Origin: Shinella zoogloeoides | GTDB taxonomy: Bacteria > Pseudomonadota > Alphaproteobacteria > Rhizobiales > Rhizobiaceae | Direction of reading: 5' to 3' | Assembly (NCBI RefSeq): GCF_022682305.1 | Contig: NZ_CP093528.1 | Coordinates: 3,237,501 to 3,301,500, forward strand | DNA length: 64,000 bases | Shown here: one piece after another, positions 8,575-18,350 of the stretch | How positions within the stretch are numbered: position 1 is the first letter of the stretch | Layout of the letters: each line of letters begins with the position of its first letter | Position numbers and translations under genes: made by a program | The notes under the pieces: generated by a model | What the model saw: the letters and a program-made list of their open reading frames with translations, nothing else | Database searches by the model: none | What the model was told of the DNA's origin: nothing

Positions 8575-11321
8575 CACCGCGCCTGCTTTCTGAGAAAGAT
8601 CACACCGAGGCCGATCAGGACTGGAACGGCGATGAGGAGCGGCAGGAAGGCACCGGCGAGGTCCGAAAACCCAAGCGCCTTGGAGAAGGTACCGCGCGCG
8701 ATGGTGATGAAATGGGTGGTGGGGTAGATCCGGCCGATGAAGGCGCCCAGCCCCTGAAGCGACGTCACGGGATCGATGAGGCCGGAATATTGCGAGGCGG
8801 GCAGCATGGTGACGAGCGCAGTCGCGAAGATCGCCGCGATCTGGCTGTTCAGGAAGGTGGAGAGGACCAGCCCCATCGCCGTCGCGACGACGACATAGAC
8901 GAAGGCCGCCGCCGCGAAGGTGGCGAAGCTGCCGGTGAAGGGCACATCGAAGACGAAGACGGCGAAGGCCGTCAGAAGGATGAAATTCATCATCGCGACA
9001 AGCACATAAGGGATCTGTTTGCCGACCAGGAATTCCAGCCGCGTCACCGGCGTCACGTAGAAATTGACGATGGAGCCGAGCTCCTTCTCGCGGACCACGC
9101 TCAGCACCGCCAGCATGGACGGGATCATCAGCAACAGCATGGGAATGACAGCCGGCACCATGGCGTCGAGACTGCGCACATCGGGATTGTAGCGGTAGCG
9201 CACCTCGAGCCGGAAATCGCCCTCCGCGGCCTTCTTGCCGTAGATCTCGCGCGCCTTTTGCGTGAGCCAGGCCATATGCATGCCTTCGGCATAGCCGCGG
9301 ACGGTCTCGGCGCGCGTGGGCATCGCACCGTCGATCCACGCGCCGATGGCGACCGGCCGGCCCCGAGCAAGATCGCGCCCGAAACCGGAGGGGATTTCCA
9401 GCGCCAGACTGATCTCTCCGCTTTCCATGCGACGGTCCATGTCGGCATAGCCGGCAAGCGGCGGCTTTTCGGTGAAGAAGCGCGATCCCGAAAGATGGAG
9501 ACCGTAGTCCCGGCTGATGGCGGTGTCGTCCTGATCGAGCACGGCGAAGGAAAGGTTATCGACATCCATGTTGATGCCATAGCCGATGACGATCATCAGG
9601 ATCAGGCTGCCGATGGTGGCGAGCATCGCGCGGATCGGGTCGCGCAGCAGTTCGAGCGTTTCGCGCCGCGTATAGGCGAACATCCGCCGGATATCGAAAA
9701 AGCGGGTCTGCAGCAGGGGGCCTTGGCGTTGCAAGGGTGGTGCGTCGGGCGGAGGAGCAGCAACCGCTTCGACGGATACGGCATCGCCCAGATAGCCGAC
9801 GAAAGCGGCTTCCAGCGTATCGGCGGAGCGGCTGGCGACGATGGCCGCCGGCGTGTCGCTGACAAGAACCTTTCCGGCATGCATCAACGCAATGCGGTCG
9901 CAACGCTCGGCTTCATTCATGAAATGGGTCGAGACGAAGATCGTGACGCCCTGGCGTCGCGACAGATCGACGAGGATGCGCCAGAAGCCGTCCCGCGCAA
10001 CCGGATCGACACCGGAGGTCGGCTCGTCGAGGATCAGGATATCGGGCGAATGGATGGTCGCGACGGCCAGCGACAAACGCTGGCGGATGCCAAGCGGCAA
10101 GGCGCCGGGCAGCGCGTCCATATAGCCGGCAAGCGCGAATTGCCGGGCCGCCTCCGCGGCCCGCGCTGCGATCTCGGCTGCCGGAATACCGAAGAGGCGC
10201 GCGTGCAAGTCGATATTCTGGCGGACCGTGAGTTCCGAATAGAGGGAAAAGCCCTGCGACATGTAGCCGACGCGCCGCCGCACCGCGATATCGCGCGGAT
10301 CGATCTCCTTGCCGAACAGCCTCGCCCGGCCGCCGCTTGCCTCCAGAAGGCCAGTCAGCATCTTCATGGTGGTCGTCTTGCCGCAGCCGTTCGAGCCGAG
10401 AAAGCCGAATATCTCGCCACGCGCGATGCGGAAGCTCACATCGTCCACGGCCATGAACTCGCCGAAGCACCGGCTGAGATGCTCGGCCTCGATGACGATC
10501 TCGCCGTCCATGCCGGCCGGACGCGGCGGAATGACGACCGGGCGATACCCCGCGCGCTTTTCGGCGGGCAACAGGGCGATGAAGGCGGCGTCGAGATCGG
10601 GCATGACCGTGCGGCGCAGAAGCTCGGCCGGCGCGTCGCAGGCCAGTACCCGCCCGCCGTCCATGGCCACCAGCCAGTCGAAGCGGGCGGCCTCCTCCAT
10701 ATAGGCTGTGGCAACGATCACGCTCATGCCCTCGCGGCTGCGGCGGATGCGCTCGATCAACTGCCAGAACTGCCGGCGGGCCAGCGGATCGACGCCGGTC
10801 GTCGGTTCGTCGAGGATAAGGAGGTCGGGATCGTGGATCAGCGCGCAGCAGAGGCCAAGCTTCTGCTTCATGCCGCCCGAAAGCTTGGCGACGGGCCGGT
10901 CGGCGAAGGGCGCCAGCCCGGTAGCGTCCAGAAGATCGGCGATGCGGCGCTCCCGCTCCTGCCGCCCATGGCCGAAGAGACGGCCGAAAAAGTCGATGTT
11001 GTCGCAAACGGAGAGGGTCGGGTAGAGGTTGCGCCCGAGGCCCTGCGGCATATAGGCGATGCGCGGGCAGACGCGGCGCCTGTGCGTAGACCGCGCCATG
11101 TCGCCGCCGAGCACGTCGATGCGCCCCTCCTGGATCGTCCGCGCTCCGGCGATCAGCGACAGCAGGCTGGATTTACCGACGCCATCAGGCCCGATGAGAC
11201 CCACCATGCAACCGGCCGGAATGTCCAGCGTGACGGCGTCGAGCGCCCGCGTCGGGCCGTAGGAGAGCCCGACATTCTCCAGCCGGGCCGCCCGGCGCTG
11301 CGCGGTCGCCTCCGGGGTCAT
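8574..11321 (-). CDS. rbbA: RbbA-type protein: two ABC ATPase domains fused to an ABC-2 permease
   Basis: A 915-aa fusion. Residues about 10-230 form the first nucleotide-binding domain (Walker [10 protein letters not shown], signature [10 protein letters not shown], Walker [14 protein letters not shown]). Residues about 275-500 form the second ([10 protein letters not shown], Walker [14 protein letters not shown]) whose signature is degenerate (LPLGIRQRL instead of LSGGQ). Residues 550-915 are an ABC-2 membrane domain. The ATG at 11321 is preferred because it makes an ATGA overlap with the HlyD stop; a start 30 nt upstream is possible. E. coli RbbA was described as ribosome-associated, yet the context here is that of a drug-type exporter. 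Confidence 0.88.
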   Translation of the reverse strand: MTPEATAQRRAARLENVGLSYGPTRALDAVTLDIPAGCMVGLIGPDGVGKSSLLSLIAGARTIQEGRIDVLGGDMARSTHRRRVCPRIAYMPQGLGRNLYPTLSVCDNIDFFGRLFGHGRQERERRIADLLDATGLAPFADRPVAKLSGGMKQKLGLCCALIHDPDLLILDEPTTGVDPLARRQFWQLIERIRRSREGMSVIVATAYMEEAARFDWLVAMDGGRVLACDAPAELLRRTVMPDLDAAFIALLPAEKRAGYRPVVIPPRPAGMDGEIVIEAEHLSRCFGEFMAVDDVSFRIARGEIFGFLGSNGCGKTTTMKMLTGLLEASGGRARLFGKEIDPRDIAVRRRVGYMSQGFSLYSELTVRQNIDLHARLFGIPAAEIAARAAEAARQFALAGYMDALPGALPLGIRQRLSLAVATIHSPDILILDEPTSGVDPVARDGFWRILVDLSRRQGVTIFVSTHFMNEAERCDRIALMHAGKVLVSDTPAAIVASRSADTLEAAFVGYLGDAVSVEAVAAPPPDAPPLQRQGPLLQTRFFDIRRMFAYTRRETLELLRDPIRAMLATIGSLILMIVIGYGINMDVDNLSFAVLDQDDTAISRDYGLHLSGSRFFTEKPPLAGYADMDRRMESGEISLALEIPSGFGRDLARGRPVAIGAWIDGAMPTRAETVRGYAEGMHMAWLTQKAREIYGKKAAEGDFRLEVRYRYNPDVRSLDAMVPAVIPMLLLMIPSMLAVLSVVREKELGSIVNFYVTPVTRLEFLVGKQIPYVLVAMMNFILLTAFAVFVFDVPFTGSFATFAAAAFVYVVVATAMGLVLSTFLNSQIAAIFATALVTMLPASQYSGLIDPVTSLQGLGAFIGRIYPTTHFITIARGTFSKALGFSDLAGAFLPLLIAVPVLIGLGVIFLRKQAR

Positions 11322-12382
11322 TGCAGGACGGTTCCCAAGGCGGCAGGCCATTCGGCTTTCGGATCGAGACGGATATAGGCGACGCCCGGAAGGCCGGTTT
11401 TCACCTGCTGGATATATTTGCGCAGCAGTTCCGGCGCGATCTTCGCCTTGATCCGGAACATCAGCTTCTGGCGCTCCTCCTCGGTCTCGACCGTCTTCGG
11501 CGTGAACTGCGCCACATCGGCGACGAAGGTCGCCCGGGCGGGGATGACATATTGCGGAGCGGCATCGAGCACGAGGCGGACCTCCGTGCCAATCGCGACA
11601 CGGCCAGCCTCGGCCGTGGGGAGGAAGAACGTCATCGAGACATCACCGAGATCAACGAGGCTGAGCACCCGCCCGCCGCTGCCGACCACCTCGCCGGGCT
11701 GGGCAACGCGATACTGCACGCGCCCGTCACGCGGCGCCCGCAGCGTCGCATCGTCGATTTCCGTGTCGATGGCCTCGATGGCGGCGCGCGCCGCATCGAC
11801 GGCGGCCTGCGCATCCACCACCATCGCCCGCGCCGCGTTGATGGCCGCCTCGCTCGCCGCAAGCTGTGCCCCGGCGGCGGCCACCGCGGCGGCGGCACTG
11901 CGTTCGGCGGCGCGGCTGTTGTCGAGAATCTGCTGCGAGACGGTGTTGCTGACGGCGAGCTGTTCAGAGCGCGCCAGCGTGCGTTTTGCGACGTCATGCT
12001 CTGCCTCGCGCTGCGCCACCACGGCGGCGGCGGCCGTCTTCTCGGCTTCGCGCTGAACGATCAGCGTCTTCGCGGTACCCACACCGATGGACGCGCGCTG
12101 CAACTGCGCCTCTGCCTGCCGGCGACGGGCCGCCAGTTCCGCCGTGTCCATGCGGGCAAGAATGTCATCTGCCTTCACGAGATCGCCTTCGTCGACAAGG
12201 ATATCCTTGATCCGCCCCGGCGATTTCGCCGAGACATCGATCTCGACGGCCTCTATACGTCCGTTGCCGCTCGCAAACCCTTCCGGCAGTGCGCCGTTTC
12301 CCGCCTGCTGCCAGGCATAAAATCCGGCGATGGCAAGCACGGCCAGCACGACGACAAGCCAGAGACGGCCGATACCGATCAT
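11318..12382 (-). CDS. HlyD-family membrane-fusion (periplasmic adaptor) protein
   Basis: A 354-aa adaptor, first gene of the exporter operon. It has one N-terminal membrane anchor (about residues 7-25), a lipoyl-like half ([18 protein letters not shown]), an alanine-rich coiled-coil hairpin (about residues 75-200) and a beta-barrel segment ([20 protein letters not shown]). Such proteins bridge inner-membrane ABC pumps to an outer-membrane factor; none is encoded nearby. It diverges from hsp20 across a 349-bp gap that carries a FixK-type box. Confidence 0.88.
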   Translation of the reverse strand: MIGIGRLWLVVVLAVLAIAGFYAWQQAGNGALPEGFASGNGRIEAVEIDVSAKSPGRIKDILVDEGDLVKADDILARMDTAELAARRRQAEAQLQRASIGVGTAKTLIVQREAEKTAAAAVVAQREAEHDVAKRTLARSEQLAVSNTVSQQILDNSRAAERSAAAAVAAAGAQLAASEAAINAARAMVVDAQAAVDAARAAIEAIDTEIDDATLRAPRDGRVQYRVAQPGEVVGSGGRVLSLVDLGDVSMTFFLPTAEAGRVAIGTEVRLVLDAAPQYVIPARATFVADVAQFTPKTVETEEERQKLMFRIKAKIAPELLRKYIQQVKTGLPGVAYIRLDPKAEWPAALGTVLQ

Positions 12383-12513
12383 CGCCCCTCTCCCCCAGCC
12401 GCCGGGTTGGCACTATGCCCGCTCAATTCATTGCCCATGCCTGGCGATGCGATCATGGCGGCGCTCCATCCTAAAAGCCCTCAAATGAAAATCAGAAGCC
12501 CGCCGCCACGACC

Positions 12514-12527
12514 TTGATCCGCGTCAA
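12514..12527 (+). promoter_or_regulatory. FNR/FixK box upstream of hsp20
   Basis: TTGATCCGCGTCAA is a perfect TTGA-N6-TCAA palindrome. It lies in the 349-bp intergenic region 12383-12731, whose remainder shows no convincing gene. The centre is 211 nt ahead of the hsp20 ATG and 138 nt ahead of the HlyD ATG, so it could serve either, with a long leader for hsp20. The binding protein is predicted to be the FixK-type regulator at 16129. Confidence 0.7.
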
Positions 12528-12731
12528 TGCGGCAAAACGGCGGGCGGCGTTTGCTGGAATGCCTGCCGGAACGAGCCAATCGGATGAAGCAGGGCCGGAC
12601 GCGGCAGCGCGCCGGCATGCGACGTTCCTGCAGGAAGCGCCGCCGCCCTCTCGCCTCGTTGTGTCGAGGCTTGCATGGAAAAACCGGGGCGACTGCAATG
12701 AGACGATTATCCAACGCGAAGGAGACCAATC

Positions 12732-13256
12732 ATGGCCGAAGCTGCCACCAAGATGCCCGTCACGAAGACGACTGCCCCTGCCAAGCGCGACGAGCGCCGC
12801 CCGCTCGAAAGCCTGCGGCGCGAGATCGACCAGCTTTTCGAAAGCTTCCATCCCTTCGACTGGCGCCTGCCGTCGAGCGTCCTCGGTTTCGAACTACCAC
12901 GCGTCTCGCGCGAGGAATGGCCGGTGCTGCCCGCCATGGACCTCGTGGAGAAGACCGACGCCTACGAGATCACGGCCGAGCTTCCCGGCATCGACGAGAA
13001 GAACGTGGAGATCAAGCTCTCCAACCACACGCTGACGATCAAGGGCGAGAAGAAGGAAGAAAAAGAAGAGAAGCAGAAGGACTACTACCTCTCCGAGCGC
13101 CGCTACGGCTCGTTCCAGCGCAGCTTTCAGCTTCCCGACGGGGTGGACACCGACAAGATCGACGCCGCCTTCACCAAGGGCGTACTGACGATCAAGCTGC
13201 CCAAGACCGCCCAGGCAAGACAGGCGGAAAAGACCATCGCGGTCAAGGCTGCGTGA
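12732..13256 (+). CDS. Hsp20/alpha-crystallin family small heat-shock protein
   Basis: A 174-aa holdase chaperone. The alpha-crystallin domain spans about residues 60-165, with the AMDLVEKTDAYEITAELPGI strand region, the NHTLTIKGEKK strand and the conserved GVLTIKLPK end. A charged EKKEEKEEKQKD loop sits in the middle. The ATG follows AAGGAGACC at good spacing. A FixK box upstream and a strong terminator downstream make it its own transcription unit. Low-oxygen control of an Hsp20 recalls Acr/HspX of the mycobacterial DosR regulon. Confidence 0.93.
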   Translation: MAEAATKMPVTKTTAPAKRDERRPLESLRREIDQLFESFHPFDWRLPSSVLGFELPRVSREEWPVLPAMDLVEKTDAYEITAELPGIDEKNVEIKLSNHTLTIKGEKKEEKEEKQKDYYLSERRYGSFQRSFQLPDGVDTDKIDAAFTKGVLTIKLPKTAQARQAEKTIAVKAA

Positions 13257-13272
13257 CCGAAGCCGACAGTCA

Positions 13273-13301
13273 CCGGTGCGCCCGATGGCGCACCGGATTT
13301 T
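13273..13301 (+). terminator. Rho-independent terminator after hsp20
   Basis: A perfect 10-bp stem CCGGTGCGCC (13273-13282) and GGCGCACCGG (13287-13296) with a CGAT loop is followed by ATTTT. It ends the hsp20 transcript, though the DUF2267 gene begins only 16 nt later, so read-through may supply the second gene. Confidence 0.8.
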
Positions 13302-13316
13302 CCAGGGAGACGCCTG

Positions 13317-13745
13317 ATGAGTAGCACATCGATAACCCATTTCACCCAGGCTGCGCAGCAGGCACAGCAGTGGGTCAACGAACTTGCCGAGGATCTCGAC
13401 TGGACGCAGCCGCGCGCCTACCACCTTCTTCGGTGCGTGCTGCATGCCCTGCGCGACTGGCTCTCGCCGGAGGAAATGACGGACCTCTCCTCGCAACTGC
13501 CCGTTCTGGTCCGCGGTATCTATTTCGAGAACTGGAAGCCTCTCGAGACGCCCGTATGGGACCGCAGGAAAGAGGATTTCATTGCCCGCATCGAGGACGC
13601 CTTTGCCGGCGACATGCTGGTCGATCCCGATGAGGCGATACGCGCCGTTTTCCGCCTGCTCGACAGGCATGTTTCCCATGGCGAGATCATGCAGGTCAGG
13701 AACTCGATGAAGAAACCGCTGCGCGACCTGTGGCCGGCGGCGTAA
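13317..13745 (+). CDS. DUF2267 family protein
   Basis: A 142-aa, mostly helical soluble protein. The DUF2267 pattern is visible: an N-terminal helix ending in WVNELAEDLDW, a RAYHLLRCVLHALRDWLSPEE segment typical of the family, then LPVLVRGIYFENWKP and a second half-repeat (FRLLDRHVSHGEI). The ATG follows CAGGGAGACGCCTG. DUF2267 proteins have no settled function and often sit beside stress and Hsp20 genes, as here. Confidence 0.85.
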   Translation: MSSTSITHFTQAAQQAQQWVNELAEDLDWTQPRAYHLLRCVLHALRDWLSPEEMTDLSSQLPVLVRGIYFENWKPLETPVWDRRKEDFIARIEDAFAGDMLVDPDEAIRAVFRLLDRHVSHGEIMQVRNSMKKPLRDLWPAA

Positions 13746-13891
13746 CCGTCTTGCGCCGCTTCAGGAGGCCGGTGTCCAGCGGAGTCCGCGCCGCACCGCC
13801 CTTCCTTTCAAGCTCGGGCGGTTGTATTCTCGCCGCTGGTTAAACCTGTCTTCCCGATGGCGCCCGGGCTGGCGTCCCCGATAGGAACACC

Positions 13892-15400
13892 ATGCCGGCG
13901 CGCGACCTACCCGGACTGCAGGGGCGCTTCCTGCAGGCAATCTTCTCACGCCGCTTCGAAGGAAGCGCCGGGTACCTGCTGGCGCTGGTTTCCGTAGCGG
14001 GGGTTTTCGGCTTACGCTGGCTGCTCCAGAGCGTGCTCGGCAATACCGCCACATTCATTCTCTTCATTCCCGTCATCCTCGTCGCCGCAATCGCCGGTGG
14101 CATGGGGCCAGGGCTTCTTGCCCTCGCCCTTTCGCTTGCCAGCGCGACCTATGTTGCCGGTCCCAATGGGACGGTCTGGCTCCAGGTCGGCATCTTCGCC
14201 CTGGTCGGGCTGACCATCACATGGATGGGCGAGATGCTGCACCACGCGCGTCGGGCCATTGACCGGACCGAAGTGGCCTTGAGAACGCGGGAAGCGCATC
14301 TTCGCTCTATCCTCGATACAGTACCGGATGCGACGGTCGTCATCGACGAGCGAGGCCTCATCACCTCCTTCAGTGCGGCCGCGGTTCGACAGTTCGGCTA
14401 TACCGAAGCCGAGGTGCTCGGCCGAAACGTCAACATCCTCATGCCGGAACCCTATCATCGCGAACATGACGGCTACATCGAACGCTACGTCAGCACGGGT
14501 GAGAAGCGGATCATCGGGGTGGACCGCGTGGTCGTGGGCCTTCGTCGGGACGGATCGACCTTTCCCATGAAGCTCGCGGTCGGGGAGGTGCAATCTTCGA
14601 ATGGCCGTTTTTTCACGGGCTTCGTCCGCGACCTGACGGAACGCGAGGAGTCCGAGGCGCGGCTGCAGGAGGTCCAGAACGAGCTGGCACGGCTTGCCCG
14701 TCTCAACGAACTGGGGGAAATGGCTTCCACACTCGCGCACGAACTCAACCAGCCCCTGGCGACCATCGCCAACTATTCCCAGGGCTGCATCCGGCTGCTC
14801 GACGGCATGACGAAGGAATCGGCCATCCAGATGCGGGAGGCGCTGGAGGAAATCGCGAAGCAATCACTGCGCGCCGGCGAAATCATCCGTCACCTTCGCG
14901 AGTTCGTCACGCGCGGAGAAACGGAAAAAACGCCGCATGACATGCGCAAGCTGATCGAGGAAGCCGGGGCGCTCGCCCTTGTCGGCTCAAGGGAACTCGG
15001 CGTCCGGTCGGTTTTCGCCTTTTCGCCTAATACCAAAGCGGTGCTTGTCGATCGCGTCCAGATTCAGCAGGTTCTCATCAATCTGATGCGCAATGCCATG
15101 GAAGCCATGCGCGACAGCGGGCGACGCGAACTGGTCGTGCGCACCCTGCCGGACGGAGCCGATCACGTCGTCGTGGAAGTTGCCGATACGGGGCCGGGTA
15201 TTTCCGACGAGATCGCAGCCCGCCTGTTCCAGCCTTTCGTCACCAGCAAGGCAAGCGGCATGGGCATAGGACTGTCCATATCCAAGCGCATCGTGGAGGC
15301 CCACCGGGGCGAGATATCGGCGCAGCGCAACGAGAATGGCGGAACGACGTTCCGGTTCTCCTTGCCGGTTGCCGGACAGGGGGCTGAATATGAAGCCTGA
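13892..15400 (+). CDS. fixL: Oxygen-sensor histidine kinase FixL
   Basis: A 502-aa membrane kinase. Residues about 24-112 hold four membrane helices, followed by a PAS domain (about 132-250), a HisKA dimerisation helix with phospho-acceptor His283 in [10 protein letters not shown], and an ATPase domain ([17 protein letters not shown]). The PAS domain aligns with rhizobial FixL haem domains: His192 in the REHDGYI segment matches the haem-ligating His, and Arg212 (DRVVVG) matches the O2-sensing Arg of Bradyrhizobium FixL. It should autophosphorylate when O2 is low. The stop overlaps the fixJ start by 11 nt. Confidence 0.92.
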   Translation: MPARDLPGLQGRFLQAIFSRRFEGSAGYLLALVSVAGVFGLRWLLQSVLGNTATFILFIPVILVAAIAGGMGPGLLALALSLASATYVAGPNGTVWLQVGIFALVGLTITWMGEMLHHARRAIDRTEVALRTREAHLRSILDTVPDATVVIDERGLITSFSAAAVRQFGYTEAEVLGRNVNILMPEPYHREHDGYIERYVSTGEKRIIGVDRVVVGLRRDGSTFPMKLAVGEVQSSNGRFFTGFVRDLTEREESEARLQEVQNELARLARLNELGEMASTLAHELNQPLATIANYSQGCIRLLDGMTKESAIQMREALEEIAKQSLRAGEIIRHLREFVTRGETEKTPHDMRKLIEEAGALALVGSRELGVRSVFAFSPNTKAVLVDRVQIQQVLINLMRNAMEAMRDSGRRELVVRTLPDGADHVVVEVADTGPGISDEIAARLFQPFVTSKASGMGIGLSISKRIVEAHRGEISAQRNENGGTTFRFSLPVAGQGAEYEA

Positions 15401-16016
15401 CAGCTATGTCGTGCATATCGTCGACGACGAGGAGCCAGTGCGCAAGTCGCTGGCCTTTCTTCTGACCATGTCAGGTTTCACGGTGCGCGTGCACGAGTCC
15501 GCCACCCATTTCCTCGCCGTCGCACCAACGCTCGCCAATGCCTGCCTAGTAACTGACCTGCGTATGCCGGATATGAGCGGCATCGAGCTGCTGGAGAAGC
15601 TCGGCGCAATCAAAGCCCTCCCCCCGGCAGTCGTGATCACCGGACACGGCGACGTGCCGATGGCAGTCTCGGCCATGAAGGCAGGCGCGGTCGATTTCAT
15701 CGAGAAGCCGTTTGAGGATCAAGCCCTGATCGACGCAATCATTCGGGCCGCCAGCCGGCTGGAAGACACCATCGAGGTTTCCAGCGATACGGGAGCGTTG
15801 CGGGCACGCCTGGACAGCCTTTCGGATCGAGAGCGCCAGGTTCTCTCGGCGGTCGTCTCCGGTCTGCCCAACAAGACGATCGCCTACGATCTCGACATCA
15901 GCCCGCGCACGGTGGAGGTCCACCGCGCCAACATCATGTCGAAGATGCAGGCGAAAAGCCTTGCCGAACTCGTGCGAATGGCCATAGCTCTCAAGGTCGC
16001 CAGCACCCGTCATTGA
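15390..16016 (+). CDS. fixJ: Response regulator FixJ
   Basis: A 208-aa two-domain regulator. The receiver carries acidic Asp12-Asp13, phospho-acceptor Asp56 (LVTDLRMP) and the EKPF lysine. The C-terminus is a LuxR/FixJ helix-turn-helix (LSDRERQVL, then [18 protein letters not shown]). The ATG at 15390 follows GACAGGGGGC and lies inside the fixL end, so kinase and regulator are coupled. Phosphorylated FixJ activates fixK in rhizobia, and a fixK-like gene follows 112 nt downstream. Confidence 0.93.
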   Translation: MKPDSYVVHIVDDEEPVRKSLAFLLTMSGFTVRVHESATHFLAVAPTLANACLVTDLRMPDMSGIELLEKLGAIKALPPAVVITGHGDVPMAVSAMKAGAVDFIEKPFEDQALIDAIIRAASRLEDTIEVSSDTGALRARLDSLSDRERQVLSAVVSGLPNKTIAYDLDISPRTVEVHRANIMSKMQAKSLAELVRMAIALKVASTRH

Positions 16017-16044
16017 GGCCAGCGGCCAACGGCCGGGCGACCAC

Positions 16045-16060
16045 TACGCATTTTCCCCTA
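16045..16060 (+). promoter_or_regulatory. Candidate FixJ-binding site upstream of fixK
   Basis: The 112-bp gap between fixJ and fixK holds TACGCATTTTCCCCTA, with the TACG motif repeated just downstream. It resembles the TA-x-GTA core of rhizobial FixJ sites with one mismatch, at 69-84 nt before the ATG. The match is weak and rests mainly on position. Confidence 0.25.
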
Positions 16061-16128
16061 CGGACATGACCGAATTTCGTTTCGCAGGATTTGCGCGATG
16101 ATCTTCCATCGACTCCAGGGAGAAGATC

Positions 16129-16776
16129 ATGACCGTTCATGACGAGATTCTGACATCGTTTCATCGCAGGGCAGCATTCGATCCAGGGATGGCCGATCGT
16201 CGCTCGGCAATCGACGCGCCGGCATTCTTTCCCGCCGGCGCGGAAATCTATGCCCAGGGGGAAAAGTGCGGCAGCCTCTATACCGTGGAGTTCGGAGCCG
16301 TGCGGGTCTACCGGCTGCTGGCGGACGGACGCCGCCAGATTTCCGCCTTTCACCTTGCCGGGGAGATGTTCGGGTTCGAGACCGACGCCAACCACCATTT
16401 CTTTGCCGAAGCCACATGCGCGACCGGCATAAGGATGCAACGCACCACGCTGCTCCACGGTGATCATGCCGGCGCACTGCTGCCCATGGCCCTGCAATGC
16501 CTCGTGCGGGCGCAGGAGCATCTGCTCGTACTCGGCCGGCAGAACGCGACGGAACGCGTCGCCGCCTTCCTTCTCGACATGTCGGAGCGCCAGGGCGGCC
16601 TGCGGCTGATCGAGTTGCAAATGGCGCGCGCCGATATCGGCGATTATCTCGGCCTCAGCATCGAAACCGTTTCCCGCGTGTTTTCGAGGCTCCGCCAGAA
16701 GGGCGTCATCCGGCTGCCGAACCTGCGCGGCGTGGAGATCGTCAAGAGGCAGGCGCTGCACGATCTCGCCGCCTGA
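16129..16776 (+). CDS. fixK: Crp/Fnr-family transcriptional regulator, FixK type
   Basis: A 215-aa regulator with a cNMP-like beta-roll (about 30-120), a dimer helix (about 125-155) and a winged HTH. The recognition helix reads SIETVSRVF: Glu179, Ser182 and Arg183 correspond to the E--SR residues by which FNR reads TTGA half-sites. It lacks the N-terminal cysteine cluster of Fnr, so it should not bind a 4Fe-4S cluster and would take its oxygen cue from FixLJ. The start follows CAGGGAGAAGATC. It is the obvious candidate binder of the boxes listed here. Confidence 0.88.
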   Translation: MTVHDEILTSFHRRAAFDPGMADRRSAIDAPAFFPAGAEIYAQGEKCGSLYTVEFGAVRVYRLLADGRRQISAFHLAGEMFGFETDANHHFFAEATCATGIRMQRTTLLHGDHAGALLPMALQCLVRAQEHLLVLGRQNATERVAAFLLDMSERQGGLRLIELQMARADIGDYLGLSIETVSRVFSRLRQKGVIRLPNLRGVEIVKRQALHDLAA

Positions 16777-16854
16777 TGCACAACGACCGCGAGCAGGTCG
16801 TCCATCCGCCGGCCCCGACAACGAGAAAGGGCACGGCCAACAGGGAGAACCACG

Positions 16855-17259
16855 ATGATCCTACCCAATGGCGCGACAGTGGCGGTCGTTGACGGCCACA
16901 GATTGCTTCTCTTCAGGAACATGGCCCACGAACCCGGCATCGAACTCCTCGCCCTGCCCCCGCCCCACCTGCCAGAAGGACATGGCGGCTCCGGCGCACG
17001 CCACAGGAACAGTATCGCCAACCCGGACAAGATACGCCTTCTGGAAGACGATTTCGCCGCCACGGTTTGCGCCGCGCTCAACCGGGCGGCTGTCGCCGGC
17101 GAGATCACCGAGTTGCTCATCATCGCGGACGCACGAACCCTCGGGGAAATGCGCCAACACTTTCACAGGAGCCTGAAGGAACGACTGCTTGGCGAAATCG
17201 TCAAGGACATGACCGGACACTCCAGAACGGAGATCGAGGCTGCTGTTCGAACGGCCTGA
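16855..17259 (+). CDS. Host-attachment protein family (PF10116-like)
   Basis: A 134-aa protein with the family's opening strand TVAVVDGHRLLLFRN, a central basic segment and the C-terminal half with LLIIADARTLGEMRQHF and RLLGEIVKDMTGHS. Proteins of this family are named after an Agrobacterium host-attachment factor but occur widely and resemble a translation-termination-factor-like fold; the true role is unclear. It follows fixK by 78 nt with GGGAGAACCACG before the ATG and may be co-transcribed. Confidence 0.75.
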   Translation: MILPNGATVAVVDGHRLLLFRNMAHEPGIELLALPPPHLPEGHGGSGARHRNSIANPDKIRLLEDDFAATVCAALNRAAVAGEITELLIIADARTLGEMRQHFHRSLKERLLGEIVKDMTGHSRTEIEAAVRTA

Positions 17260-17294
17260 GCGCCTTCGCACCCGGCTCCTCGTAGATACGCCTG

Positions 17295-17498
17295 ATGTGG
17301 CAACCGGTTTCCACAGCACCCTACAATCAGGATATCGAACTGGCGGTCATCGACCGCGACGGAACGCATACGCTGGTCTTTCCCTGCAGGCGCACGCTGG
17401 TCGGGTGGGTGAAATCGGGCACGCGTGAACGTGTCGATGTGTCTCCCACCCATTGGCGGCCTTGGGACGATGGCGAGAAAACTGCCGACGGCAGGTAG
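17295..17498 (+). CDS. Small conserved-looking hypothetical protein
   Basis: A 67-aa protein beginning MWQPVSTAPYNQDIELAVID, with an RRTLVGWVKSGT centre and a PTHWRPW ending. The WxP--TAP opening and terminal W--W are reminiscent of DUF551-like small proteins common in Hyphomicrobiales and phages, so I believe it is real. No enzymatic motif or membrane segment is visible and the function is unknown. Confidence 0.6.
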   Translation: MWQPVSTAPYNQDIELAVIDRDGTHTLVFPCRRTLVGWVKSGTRERVDVSPTHWRPWDDGEKTADGR

Positions 17499-17522
17499 GC
17501 GAGCGTTCAAAAAATGCCGATT

Positions 17523-17536
17523 TTGACGCCGGTCAA
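17523..17536 (+). promoter_or_regulatory. FNR/FixK box upstream of the BON-domain gene
   Basis: TTGACGCCGGTCAA is a perfect TTGA-N6-TCAA site, centred 86 nt before the ATG at 17616, a spacing compatible with class II activation (about -40) plus a short leader. The gap 17499-17615 holds nothing else recognisable. Confidence 0.8.
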
Positions 17537-17615
17537 CGCTTGCAGGCCCTTCACGTCAGAGAATGAACAGGCTCAGGGCGGGAATGGTGCCCGCCGGAAG
17601 AACGAGGTGAAAGTC

Positions 17616-18266
17616 ATGAATGACAGCACATTGAGACAGGATATCCTGGACGAACTCGACTTCGAACCCAGCATCGACGCGGCCGATATCGGCGTAGCGG
17701 TGGAAAACGGCATCATCACGCTGACCGGGCATGTCCCGACCTACAGCCAGAAACTCAAGATCGAGGACGTCGTGGGGCGGGTCAAGGGCGTAAAGGGCAT
17801 CGCCCAGGAGATCGAAGTACGGCCGTTCGGAACCAACCGCACGGCCGATGACGAAATCGCCAAGCGCGCCATCAATTCGATCGCCTGGAACACATCGGTC
17901 CCCGACAACGCCGTGCAGGTGAAAGTCCAGAAGGGCTGGATCACGCTGAGCGGCAAGGTCGACTGGCAATATCAGCGGATCGCAGCCGCCAATGCGGTGC
18001 GTGACCTCGCCGGTGTCATCGGCGTGACGAACCAGGTCGAGATCAAGCACCACGTCTCGGCGCTCGACGTGAAGAAACGGATCGAAGATGCGCTGAAACG
18101 CAATGCAGAGGTGGAGGCGCGGGCGATAAAGGTCGCGGTGCTCGACGGCGGCAAGGTGCGATTGGACGGTCGGGTACATGCGTGGTCCGAACGCCGTGCC
18201 GCCGAACAGGCCGCCTGGGCCGCCGCCGGCGTCCATGCTGTCGAGGACCACATTTCCGTCGGATAA
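17616..18266 (+). CDS. Protein with three BON domains
   Basis: A 216-aa protein made of three tandem BON repeats at about residues 3-68, 75-143 and 150-216. Each shows the G-hydrophobic-G pattern (NGIITLTGHV, KGWITLSGKV, GGKVRLDGRV). BON modules bind phospholipids or act as OsmY-like stress proteins. No signal peptide is visible, so this copy may be cytoplasmic. The ATG at 17616 is preferred over an in-frame one at 17514, because the latter would place the FixK box inside the gene. Confidence 0.85.
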   Translation: MNDSTLRQDILDELDFEPSIDAADIGVAVENGIITLTGHVPTYSQKLKIEDVVGRVKGVKGIAQEIEVRPFGTNRTADDEIAKRAINSIAWNTSVPDNAVQVKVQKGWITLSGKVDWQYQRIAAANAVRDLAGVIGVTNQVEIKHHVSALDVKKRIEDALKRNAEVEARAIKVAVLDGGKVRLDGRVHAWSERRAAEQAAWAAAGVHAVEDHISVG

Positions 18267-18290
18267 TGTGACACGTCCAACGACAGCCGA

Positions 18291-18325
18291 TGAGGCGGGA
18301 GCAATGCTTCCGCCTCACGCTTTTT
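18291..18325 (+). terminator. Rho-independent terminator after the BON-domain gene
   Basis: TGAGGCGG (18291-18298) pairs with CCGCCTCA (18310-18317), with a further AGC/GCT extension inside the loop, and is followed by CGCTTTTT. This is a textbook intrinsic terminator. The alcohol dehydrogenase ATG lies only 26 nt beyond it. Confidence 0.85.
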
Positions 18326-18350
18326 CAGCATTGCGTAAAGGAGAGGCGCG

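Noticed and set aside
8712..11378. An 888-codon open frame on the plus strand antisense to rbbA
   Set aside because: It is an artefact of high-G+C codon bias: the translation is Arg/Asp/Gly/His-rich and low-complexity, without domains, while the minus strand encodes a clear RbbA protein.
12383..12731. A ROSE-type RNA thermometer in the hsp20 leader
   Set aside because: Rhizobial hsp20 genes often have one, but I could not find the UUGCU anti-Shine-Dalgarno hairpin directly before the ATG.
12527..13324. A long alternative frame covering hsp20
   Set aside because: It runs in another frame across the Hsp20 gene and has no recognisable domain; Hsp20 itself has the ribosome-binding site and the fold.
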